The translations under genes were made by a program, and so were the position numbers. Shown one piece after another: positions 15,262 through 22,966 of a stretch of 51,726 nt of DNA. Where the stretch lies: the NCBI GenBank assembly GCA_900544205.1, contig UQUG01000006.1, positions 1-51,726 on the forward strand. The letters run 5' to 3'. The stretch's first letter is position 1; every line of letters starts with the position of its first letter. The notes below the pieces were generated by a model. It ran no database searches, was not told the origin of the DNA, and saw only the letters and a program-made list of their open reading frames with translations. The DNA comes from an uncultured Collinsella sp. (lineage in GTDB: Bacteria > Actinomycetota > Coriobacteriia > Coriobacteriales > Coriobacteriaceae).

Positions 15262-16160
15262 TGAAGCTTTCACATGAATCCAAGGTACGCTTGGGCGTTG
15301 GCATCGGAGCGTTTGTGCTCATCATTGGGCTTGTGTTTGGCGTTTCGCGAACTTTGATTCATTTTGATGGCCCGTGGGATCTCGACGATGTTGTACCCGG
15401 CTTGTCTGGTATGGACGATATGTTTGACGAGGGCGATCTTTTGGATGGCGGTAACTATTCCGCTCGGCCTCAGCAGCTTTCGAGCACGACTTTTGACGAA
15501 GACGCGTTCCAATCGCTCGACTTGGATGTGACGTCGGGGACGGTCGAGGTTAAACGTGTCTCTGGCGGACCGGTACGTGTCATCGAAAGCGGGCACGTTG
15601 CAAAGGGGGTGTCTGCTTCCGATGCCGCCACTCAGAATCTGGTCAAGATCGAGGGCTCTACACTCAAGATTAGCCAGTTCGATTGCGATGACGAGCGCGC
15701 CATTGACCGCACGGTTACCGTCGAACTGCCGCGCGATGTTGCCGATAACATGGTGGGCATCACAGCGAATGTGGGATCGGGTGATCTGACGGTCGCGGGC
15801 ATTGCGTGTCATGACCTCAACCTGACTCTGGACTCGGGAGACGTTGAGTTTACGGGCACCGTGACCGATACCCTGAATGCCGAGGTCGGTTCGGGCGATG
15901 TGACGTTCGAGCTTTACCCGGCCCCCACGAAGTCGATGGACGTGAGTGTGGGCTCGGGCGATGTGGAGATGACGGTTCCGAACTCGACGGGCTTTAAGGC
16001 GAGCCTCACCTTGGGCAGCGGCGACTTCGAGAGCGATTTCCTTCCGCTTGGCTACGACGGCGAGACCATTTTGAATCTTGAATTCGATAACGGTGACAAG
16101 TCTGCCACGTATCGTTTTGAGGTCGGTTCGGGCGACATGTCGTTTGATTCGGAGTATTGA
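15258..16160 (+). CDS. Membrane-anchored DUF4097 beta-repeat protein
   Basis: 300 residues. A cytoplasmic start is followed by one membrane segment at about 10-30 (GAFVLIIGLVFGVS), so most of the protein should lie outside. The body has at least five repeats centred on GSGD or DSGD (NVGSGDLTV, LDSGDVEF, EVGSGDVTF, SVGSGDVEM, LGSGDFES, EVGSGDMSF), the hallmark of DUF4097 adhesin-like beta-solenoids. The family is common beside HTH regulators in Firmicutes and Actinobacteria, but its function is unresolved. The start overlaps the regulator's stop (ATGATGA), so expression is coupled. Confidence 0.85.
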   Translation: MMKLSHESKVRLGVGIGAFVLIIGLVFGVSRTLIHFDGPWDLDDVVPGLSGMDDMFDEGDLLDGGNYSARPQQLSSTTFDEDAFQSLDLDVTSGTVEVKRVSGGPVRVIESGHVAKGVSASDAATQNLVKIEGSTLKISQFDCDDERAIDRTVTVELPRDVADNMVGITANVGSGDLTVAGIACHDLNLTLDSGDVEFTGTVTDTLNAEVGSGDVTFELYPAPTKSMDVSVGSGDVEMTVPNSTGFKASLTLGSGDFESDFLPLGYDGETILNLEFDNGDKSATYRFEVGSGDMSFDSEY

Positions 16161-16206
16161 GGCAGACGAAAGCCTAGGCGAAGATATAGACGCGCTGTTT
16201 GATGAA

Positions 16207-16239
16207 GGCGCCGAAGCCGAGATCGGCTCCGGCGCCTTT
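16207..16239 (+). terminator. Intrinsic terminator
   Basis: GGCGCCGAAGCCGA pairs with TCGGCTCCGGCGCC around GA, followed by TTTGCCTTT. It ends the regulator/DUF4097 pair 17 bases before the Elp3 start. Confidence 0.82.
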
Positions 16240-16256
16240 GCCTTTACAATGGGGGC

Positions 16257-18164
16257 ATGGAACAGATTATCTTGAACATACTCGAGGCTCTGCGTCGCGG
16301 CGAGACCGTGGATGACAAAGCGCTCGTCAAACTGATACATGCCGAGGCGCGCCGTGAGGGTGCCGACAAACGCGATTTGGCCAAGCGCCGTCTGCTGCCG
16401 TTCTACCAGCGGGTTAAACGTGAGGACCCGGCTCGTTGGGCTGGGTGGAATGTCGGTGCCGAGCTGGAACGTCAACTGCTGCAGGTGCTGCGTATGAAGC
16501 CTCGTCGCACGGCTTCGGGCGTGGCAACCATTACCGTCATCACCAAGCCGTGGCCGTGCTCGGGCGATTGCCTGTTTTGCCCCAACGACCTGCGCATGCC
16601 CAAAAGCTATTTACATGCCGAGCCGGCGTGTGCCCGTGCAGAGCAAAACTGCTTCGATCCATATCTGCAGGTGAGCGCCCGTTTGACCGCGCTTTCGCAG
16701 ATGGGTCATGCGACCGATAAGATCGAGCTCATTGTGCTTGGCGGTACCTGGAGCGACTATCCGCAAGGGTATCAGATGTGGTTTATGTCGGAGCTCTTCC
16801 GCGCGCTCAATGACGGTGCCGTGGCCGGCGTGGCGGCCAACCCCATGTTGGCGCGTCCGGGCATCAGCCGTGCCGAGGCAGGGCGCCTGCTCGATGACGC
16901 TCCCGCCGATGCCCTGCCGCCGGTGGTGGCGGAGCGTCGCGAACGCTATCGGGCCGTCGGTATTGCGACCGACGAGGCCGAGCTTGCGAGCGGTGTTGCC
17001 GACGAGCAGGGGCGTGTGGATGCTGCCGTGGGTGGCTATAACCGCGCGGTGCGTCGTCTGTACGGACCCGGTACGCCGTGGGGCGAGGTTGCCGAGTGGC
17101 AGACCGCCACGATGGATGAGCTTGAGCGTCAGCAGCGCGTCAACGAGACGGCGAAGCATCGCGTGGTGGGGCTCGTTATCGAGACGCGCCCCGATGCTGT
17201 AACGCCGCAGGCCCTCAAGCTCATCCGCCGCCTGGGTTGCACCAAGATTCAGATGGGCATCCAGAGCCTCGACCAGCACCTGCTCGATATCAACGAGCGT
17301 CGCATTTCGGTGGCTCAGATCGAGCGGGCGTTTTCGCTTGCGCGCCTGTTCGGCTTTAAGATCCACGCGCATTTTATGCTCAACTTGCTGGGCGCCACGC
17401 CCGAGGGGGACAAGCGCGACTACGAACGCTTTATGACCGAGGGCGCTTTTATGCCCGATGAGGTCAAGGTCTACCCGTGCGCGCTCATCGAGGGCTCGCG
17501 TCTGGTGGGCTGCTATGAGCGCGGCGAGTGGCGTCCCTATACCGAGGAAGAGCTGCTCGATGTGCTGGCCGACGACATCGTGGTGACGCCGGCGTTCTGC
17601 CGCATCAGTCGCATGATCCGCGACTTTAGTTCCGACGACATCATGGTGGGCAACAAGAAACCCAACCTGCGCCAGCTCGTTGAGAATCGCCTGGCTGCTC
17701 GGGGTGACGGTGCGACAGTGCGTGAGATTCGCTATCGCGAGATTAGCACGGCGGGCGCCGACTTGCATGAGCTGACCCTTGACGAGGAGGTGGCGTACGA
17801 GACGCCGGTGACGCACGAGCGCTTTTTGCAGTGGGTGACGCCGCAGGGCAAGATCGCGGGCTTTTTGCGCCTGTCGCTGCCCGACCGCGCGTTTGTTGCC
17901 GCGCATGCGGATGAGTTGCCGACGACACCGGACGAGGCGATGATTCGCGAGGTACACGTGTATGGCATGGCGGCGCGCGTGGGAGATCAAGGCCAGGCGG
18001 CACAGCATCACGGGTTGGGGCGTTTGCTCGTAGAGCGTGCGTGCGAGATTGCCCGGGATGCGGGTTATACGCGTATCAACGTGATTAGCGCGATCGGTAC
18101 GCGCGAGTACTATCGCCATTTGGGTTTCTACGACCACGGACTCTATCTGCAAAAGGAGCTCTAA
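16257..18164 (+). CDS. elp3: Elp3-type radical SAM/GNAT tRNA-modifying enzyme
   Basis: 635 residues with the two-domain layout of Elp3. The radical-SAM part has the cluster motif CSGDCLFC at 101-108 (Cys101, Cys105, Cys108), preceded by ITVITKPWP, and later IQMGIQSLD and KIHAHFMLNLLGATPEGD. The C-terminal acetyltransferase-like domain (about 540-635) has GLGRLLVERACEIA and ends with REYYRHLGFYDHGLYL. In archaea and eukaryotes Elp3 makes the carboxymethyl group on U34 of tRNA from acetyl-CoA; a few bacteria carry it without the other Elongator subunits. GGGGG precedes the ATG. The next gene follows directly with no gap. Confidence 0.92.
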   Translation: MEQIILNILEALRRGETVDDKALVKLIHAEARREGADKRDLAKRRLLPFYQRVKREDPARWAGWNVGAELERQLLQVLRMKPRRTASGVATITVITKPWPCSGDCLFCPNDLRMPKSYLHAEPACARAEQNCFDPYLQVSARLTALSQMGHATDKIELIVLGGTWSDYPQGYQMWFMSELFRALNDGAVAGVAANPMLARPGISRAEAGRLLDDAPADALPPVVAERRERYRAVGIATDEAELASGVADEQGRVDAAVGGYNRAVRRLYGPGTPWGEVAEWQTATMDELERQQRVNETAKHRVVGLVIETRPDAVTPQALKLIRRLGCTKIQMGIQSLDQHLLDINERRISVAQIERAFSLARLFGFKIHAHFMLNLLGATPEGDKRDYERFMTEGAFMPDEVKVYPCALIEGSRLVGCYERGEWRPYTEEELLDVLADDIVVTPAFCRISRMIRDFSSDDIMVGNKKPNLRQLVENRLAARGDGATVREIRYREISTAGADLHELTLDEEVAYETPVTHERFLQWVTPQGKIAGFLRLSLPDRAFVAAHADELPTTPDEAMIREVHVYGMAARVGDQGQAAQHHGLGRLLVERACEIARDAGYTRINVISAIGTREYYRHLGFYDHGLYLQKEL

Positions 18165-19040
18165 ATGAACAAGCCGAGTGTTTCTGCCGGGGTTGTTGCC
18201 GGTGTGGCCTTGGGGGCTGCTGCGCTTGGTGCGGCCGCTGTCGCTGTTCGCGCTGCCTGCTTGCAGGTCGCGCGAACTCGTAATGGGCTGGCGCGCGTAA
18301 AGCGCGTACGCGATACGAACGGCGATGAGGTTCGCGTGCTTGTGCAGGGCGGCGTTTACCAAAGTGCGAGCTATGTTGGCGATCGCTGGGCGGAGCCGGT
18401 CTTTGCGTACTATCGTGCGTTTGACGATGTGTTTGAGGCCCAGGATGCGATGCGCTCGACTTACGGACACGGCATCGACCGCATGCTCATGCTGGGCGGT
18501 GGCGGGTTTGCTTACCCCAAGTTTGCGCTGATGTCGCACGAGGGCCTGCGTATGGATGTCGTCGAGTACGATGCCGAGATTACGCGTCTGGCCCGTCGCT
18601 GGTTCTATGTGGACGAGCTTGAGCGCGCGGTAGGCGATCGCCTGCGGGTGATCACCGCTGAGGCGCGCTCGTACCTGGGCGTGACGAGCGTGGGGCATCG
18701 CCGCTACGACGTTATCGTGAGCGATTGCTTTGGCGGCGCCGAGCCTGTGCGCGAGCTGGCGACCGTCGAGGCTCTGCGTTTGGTGCGGGGCGGCCTGAAC
18801 CCTGGCGGTCTCTATGCGGCCAATATCGTGAGCGCGAGCGAGGGGAGCGATGTGACGTTCCTACGCGATTGCGTTGCCACGGCATTTGAGGTGTTTGCCC
18901 ATGCGCGGGTTGTCCCCTGCGGAGACACGGAGTTTGGCGGCGAGGAAAACTACCTGCTCATCGCCAGTGACGGCGACTATGCCTTCGCGGACGCCGTGCC
19001 CTTCGATTCTGACTTCCTCGGCACCGTTCTTCACGATTAG
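18165..19040 (+). CDS. Spermidine-synthase-fold protein with N-terminal membrane anchor
   Basis: 291 residues. An Ala/Val-rich hydrophobic segment (about 9-33) suggests a membrane anchor. The rest is a SAM-binding fold like polyamine synthases: MLMLGGGGFAYPK near 107-118, VVEYDAEITRLARRWF near 130-145, and DVIVSDCFGGAEP near 182-194. The aminopropyl-donor pocket of true spermidine synthases is not evident, so it may be a methyltransferase-like relative. It starts one base after the Elp3 stop, with AAAGGAG inside the Elp3 coding end, so the pair is coupled and could share a pathway; the function is otherwise unknown. Confidence 0.75.
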   Translation: MNKPSVSAGVVAGVALGAAALGAAAVAVRAACLQVARTRNGLARVKRVRDTNGDEVRVLVQGGVYQSASYVGDRWAEPVFAYYRAFDDVFEAQDAMRSTYGHGIDRMLMLGGGGFAYPKFALMSHEGLRMDVVEYDAEITRLARRWFYVDELERAVGDRLRVITAEARSYLGVTSVGHRRYDVIVSDCFGGAEPVRELATVEALRLVRGGLNPGGLYAANIVSASEGSDVTFLRDCVATAFEVFAHARVVPCGDTEFGGEENYLLIASDGDYAFADAVPFDSDFLGTVLHD

Positions 19041-19055
19041 CAAGTCTCCTTGAGA

Positions 19056-19098
19056 CCAGTCTTTTGGGACGGCTATTTTAGCTGCCCCAAAAGACTGG
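19056..19098. terminator. Bidirectional hairpin between convergent genes
   Basis: CCAGTCTTTTGGG and CCCAAAAGACTGG are perfect 13-base arms around a 17-base loop. It separates the plus-strand gene ending 19040 from the minus-strand helicase ending 19101. Confidence 0.75.
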
Positions 19099-19100
19099 CC

Positions 19101-21545
19101 TTATGCGTGGTCGCGCCAGCTAAGGACGCGCTGCTTCATGCCTTCGATGTCGAGCACGCCTTCGGCAAAGCCTTTGCGTACGAGCTCCTCGGGAACGTAC
19201 TCGTCGTAGCGATCGAAGTAGGGAACCTCGCCCGGATACACGAGCTCGATGGGATCAAAGTCCTTTTCGGCCTCGGAGGCGAGCACCTCAAAGAACGTCT
19301 CCTCATCGGCCTTCATCTTAAACTGCATAAAGTACGGTCGCGACGGGTCGAGTCCGCGAAGACCCAGCTCTGCGGCGCATTTGATTTTGAGCATGCGCTC
19401 GAGCGCCAAGAAGGCATAGCTCCCCAGCCAGGGGAAGAGCACCCACGTGTCGCCGCCCAGGTTGATGAGCGGCTTGGTCCCTGCGCCCGAAATCTCAGCC
19501 GTATGGCGTGCTTGGGCCAGACGAGCCCGCGCGTTACCCATGAGGTATGGATACGCCGCATGCTCGTTGAGCGCCTGACGCATGCGCTCGAGCACATGCG
19601 TATTGATGTCTCCGGGGCAGTCGCCAAAGTAGGCGGGAACACGGCCTTTTACCTGCGTGGCAAAGACGGTATGACGCTTCCAGTCTACTTCTTCGACAAT
19701 CCAGCAGTGACCGGCGATGGCAATACGCTCCCCGGGCGGTGGCGGGTTGACGATGGTGCCCAGCTCGGCCGATTCGCTGCGGACCGTGAACTCCTCGTTT
19801 TCCTGAAACACGGCGTAGAACTTAAAGTTGTTGATGATGCGCTCGCCCGCGAGGCCTACGATAAGCCCGCCGCCCTCGGTAACCTGGATGTGGCCAATCT
19901 TGATGAGGTGGCGCAGCAGCACGCGGTAGTCGTCGGCCGAGACACGATGAAAGTAGCTGAGCGTGAGCACGCGCTGGGCAAGCTCTGCCGGTGTGAGCTC
20001 GCCGGTGCTGGCGAGCGTCGACATGGTCTGGTGATAGAGCAAGCTGTAGGGGAGTCGATCGAGCTCAGGCGGCTCGACCCACTTTTCCTCGCGATAGAGT
20101 TGTACGAGCGCGATGCCTTGCAAGAGCTTCCAGGGAATCGTCTCGGGCATCATCGTACGCGGCTCGGGTTCTTCCTCGCGCATGACAAACCACATCTCGG
20201 GCGGAAGATCGCGGCGGCCCGTGCGCCCCATGCGCTGCAAAAAGGAGCTGACGGTAAACGGTGCGTCGATCTGAAACGCGCGCTCCAGGCGACCGATATC
20301 AATGCCGAGCTCAAGCGTGGAGGTGGTGACGGTTGTCTGTGCCTGCTCCTCGTCGCGCATGAGCTCCTCGGCGGTCTCGCGTAGCGATGCCGAGAGATTG
20401 CCATGATGGATCAGGAAGCGGTCTGGCTCGTGCCGGTTCTCGCAGTAGCTGCGCAGCATGGAGCACACGGCTTCCGCCTCCTCGCGCGAGTTGGCAAAGA
20501 CCAGGCACTTGCGGCCGCGGGTGTGTTCAAAGATATAGCCCATGCCGGGATCGGCGTTGTCGGGTGCGGTATCGGTTGGGTTGAGCAGCGCCTGCTCGGC
20601 TGCCTGTGGGATGTCGACTTCGCCCTCGGGGGCCGAGGAGGCGCGACGGTCCTTAGGGGCGGCCTTGCCCCGTGCCTGCTCGCGACGTTGACGGCGCTCC
20701 TCCTGTGTAAGCTGTCCGCTATGGCGCATGTCTTGGGCGCCGTCGGTCAGTGCCGCGGGCGCCGCCACCTCAATGCGCTCGCATGCGAGCACCTCGGCTT
20801 CCTGCGGGCCCGCGCTCATAAATCCTCGTTGCTGCGCCTGGGGGCCCGAGTTGTAGAAGTGCTCCATGGAGATACGCCACACGCGGCGCGGCTCCTCAAA
20901 GCGGGGGATGACGCAGTCGCGTCCCGTTCCCTGCGACAGGAAGGCACCCGTGCGCTCGGGGTCTCCGATGGTGGCCGAAAGGCCAATGCGCCGGGGCTGC
21001 ACGCCCGCCATGCGCGAAAGGCGCTCGATAAGGCAGAGTGTCTGACCGCCGCGGTCGCCGCGCATGAGCGAGTGGACCTCGTCGATGACCACATAGCGCA
21101 GGTCACAGAACATGCGCGGGATGGCCATGTGCTTGTGGATCAGGAGCGCTTCGAGTGATTCGGGCGTAATCTGCAAGATACCGCTCGGCTTTTTGATGAG
21201 CTTGGCCTTGTGCGATTGCGAGACATCGCCGTGCCAGTGCCAAACGGGGATATCGGCCTCTTCGCACAGATCGTTGAGGCGTACAAACTGATCGTTGATG
21301 AGCGCTTTGAGGGGACCAATGTAGAGGGCGCCTACGCTCGCGGGTGGGTTCTCCCAAAACTCGGTCAGGATGGGAAAGAAAGCCGCCTCGGTTTTGCCGG
21401 ATGCTGTGGATGCCGTCAGGAGCACATTGTCTTGCGTGTTAAAGATTGCATCTGCCGCCGCAACCTGGATAGAGCGCAGGCTCTCCCAATCGTGGGAGTA
21501 GATGAAATCCTGGATAAACGGGGCGTAGCGGTCAAAAGCGTTCAC
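19101..21545 (-). CDS. Lhr/BrxHI-like DEAD/DEAH helicase, third gene of a TerB-ATPase-helicase defence module
   Basis: 814 residues from a GTG at 21545 (GAGAGGAGG upstream); the frame runs to 21587 but without a good site. Superfamily 2 motifs: ASTASGKTEA (45-54), PLKAL near 78-82, DEVH at 155-158, GLSATIGD near 185, and MGRTGRRD in the second RecA-like domain. A charged low-complexity insert (about 275-330, rich in Arg/Lys/Glu) sits before FANSREEAE. The remaining C-terminal half contains the Lhr-like winged-helix region. In BREX this protein type is BrxHI. Here it follows a BrxD-like ATPase and a TerB protein, as in the three-gene system called Shango (SngC position). It probably translocates on nucleic acid. 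Confidence 0.88.
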   Translation of the reverse strand: MNAFDRYAPFIQDFIYSHDWESLRSIQVAAADAIFNTQDNVLLTASTASGKTEAAFFPILTEFWENPPASVGALYIGPLKALINDQFVRLNDLCEEADIPVWHWHGDVSQSHKAKLIKKPSGILQITPESLEALLIHKHMAIPRMFCDLRYVVIDEVHSLMRGDRGGQTLCLIERLSRMAGVQPRRIGLSATIGDPERTGAFLSQGTGRDCVIPRFEEPRRVWRISMEHFYNSGPQAQQRGFMSAGPQEAEVLACERIEVAAPAALTDGAQDMRHSGQLTQEERRQRREQARGKAAPKDRRASSAPEGEVDIPQAAEQALLNPTDTAPDNADPGMGYIFEHTRGRKCLVFANSREEAEAVCSMLRSYCENRHEPDRFLIHHGNLSASLRETAEELMRDEEQAQTTVTTSTLELGIDIGRLERAFQIDAPFTVSSFLQRMGRTGRRDLPPEMWFVMREEEPEPRTMMPETIPWKLLQGIALVQLYREEKWVEPPELDRLPYSLLYHQTMSTLASTGELTPAELAQRVLTLSYFHRVSADDYRVLLRHLIKIGHIQVTEGGGLIVGLAGERIINNFKFYAVFQENEEFTVRSESAELGTIVNPPPPGERIAIAGHCWIVEEVDWKRHTVFATQVKGRVPAYFGDCPGDINTHVLERMRQALNEHAAYPYLMGNARARLAQARHTAEISGAGTKPLINLGGDTWVLFPWLGSYAFLALERMLKIKCAAELGLRGLDPSRPYFMQFKMKADEETFFEVLASEAEKDFDPIELVYPGEVPYFDRYDEYVPEELVRKGFAEGVLDIEGMKQRVLSWRDHA

Positions 21546-21633
21546 GGGGCCTCCTCTCAAATACGAATCTCTTAACGCGGTGGCCAAGGGTTTGCTGCAT
21601 TACCGCCTCAACGTTTGCCCAGATAAAACCAGC

Positions 21634-21663
21634 CAAAATAAACCTGTCCCTTTTTGGCAGGTT
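21634..21663 (-). terminator. Weak internal hairpin within the TerB module
   Basis: On the minus strand ACCTG-C-C pairs with GG-(GA)-CAGGT around AAAAA, followed by TTTATTTT. It overlaps the ATPase stop codon and may attenuate transcription into the helicase. It contains the AGGGACAGG motif seen in other intergenic elements here. Confidence 0.4.
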
Positions 21664-22966
21664 AGATGGTGAATTCGGCGAAGTTGCGGTCGCCGCCTGC
21701 GGTATCGGTGTCGCCTGTTGCGGTTGCCGGCGCTAGCGTGTCGCCGCCGACGCTTTGCAACAGCTCGGCCACGTTGGCATCGGGGTTCTGGCACAGGATG
21801 TCGAGCAGCTCGATAAAGTCGCGAATGACCTCGCGCGGCGTCAGGTGCGTGTCGGCTCCCACACGACCGAACTCGATCTTGAGGAAGTCCACCAAGTCGT
21901 TCTCGGTAAGCGTGGGCGTCCAGCCAAAGTAACCGGCGTGAATTTGCATGAGTTTTTCGATCAGCACCAGCAGCTCCTCGTAGGTGAGTGGCTGCAGACG
22001 GATGATGGGCGCGAGCATGTCCTTAAGGTCCTCGCGCGCAAAGCGGCCCTGAGCGAGTCGGCTACGCAGAGCCTCGTAGGAGAACACGCCGCGGCGACGG
22101 TCCTCGATGGAGGTTGGCGTGCCGCCCATGATCATGCCCAGGTACTGCGCCTTGCCCTGGAGCGTGTCGTTGTACATGGTCAGGATCTTCTCGTAGTTGT
22201 ACTGGCGCGTGATGGCGTTGGGAATCTTATACAGATTCACGAGCTCGTCGATGAGCACCAGCATGCCCTTGTAGCCGCTGCAAACCAAAAAACGCGCGAT
22301 GAGTTTGACGTAGTCGTACCAGTCGTCATCGCTGATGATGGTCGAGGAGCCCAGCTCGGCGCGAGCCTCGCTCTTGGTGCGATATTCGCCGCGGATCCAT
22401 TTGGTCACGCGGCTCATGGCCTCTTCGTCGCCCTCGGATACGGCCATGCGATAGCGGCGGAGCATGCGGGTGAAGTCGAAGCCGTGGACCATCTCTTCGA
22501 GTGGAGCGAGTTGGGCATTAACGGCAGGCTCGTCGGCGTCGGCACACGAGGCGACCCAGCGATCCAAAATAAGGTTGAGCGCACCGCCCTCGGGGCGCGT
22601 CTTGGTCGATATATTGCGGATGAGCTCGCGGTAGGTGGCGAGGCCCTGTCCCTGACCGCCCTGCAGACGGCGCTCGGGCGACAGATCGGCATCGGCGACG
22701 ACGAATCCCTCGCCCATGGCGTGCGTGCGGATGGTCTGAAGCAAGAAGCTCTTGCCGGCGCCGTAGCGACCGACTAAAAAGCGGAAGCTCGCGCCGCCAT
22801 CGGCGATGAGACTCAAATCGGTGAGCAGGGCGCGAATCTCGACCTCGCGTCCCACGGTGATATAGGGAAGGCCGATGCGCGGGACCACGCCGCCCTTGAG
22901 TGAGTTGAGAATGACGGCGGCGACGCGCTTGGGCACGCGGGGTGCTGCGGATGCGGTATCACTCAT
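21662..22966 (-). CDS. BrxD-like P-loop ATPase (DUF2791)
   Basis: 434 residues. Walker A GRYGAGKS is at 66-73, after VGREVEIRALL (38-48), and Walker B MLVLIDE at 235-241. A recognisable sensor-like QYLGMIMGGTP follows near 285. This matches DUF2791, the ATPase of BREX called BrxD and the ATPase of smaller defence operons. It overlaps the upstream TerB gene by 8 bases and precedes the helicase by about 116 bases, so all three act together. The Ala/Thr/Gly-rich last 30 residues look disordered. An ATP-driven switch or loader for the helicase is a reasonable inference. Confidence 0.9.
   Translation of the reverse strand: MSDTASAAPRVPKRVAAVILNSLKGGVVPRIGLPYITVGREVEIRALLTDLSLIADGGASFRFLVGRYGAGKSFLLQTIRTHAMGEGFVVADADLSPERRLQGGQGQGLATYRELIRNISTKTRPEGGALNLILDRWVASCADADEPAVNAQLAPLEEMVHGFDFTRMLRRYRMAVSEGDEEAMSRVTKWIRGEYRTKSEARAELGSSTIISDDDWYDYVKLIARFLVCSGYKGMLVLIDELVNLYKIPNAITRQYNYEKILTMYNDTLQGKAQYLGMIMGGTPTSIEDRRRGVFSYEALRSRLAQGRFAREDLKDMLAPIIRLQPLTYEELLVLIEKLMQIHAGYFGWTPTLTENDLVDFLKIEFGRVGADTHLTPREVIRDFIELLDILCQNPDANVAELLQSVGGDTLAPATATGDTDTAGGDRNFAEFTI

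Noticed and set aside
16611..18698. 695-residue minus-strand open frame opposite elp3
   Set aside because: Antisense shadow of elp3 and the following gene, no recognisable motif.
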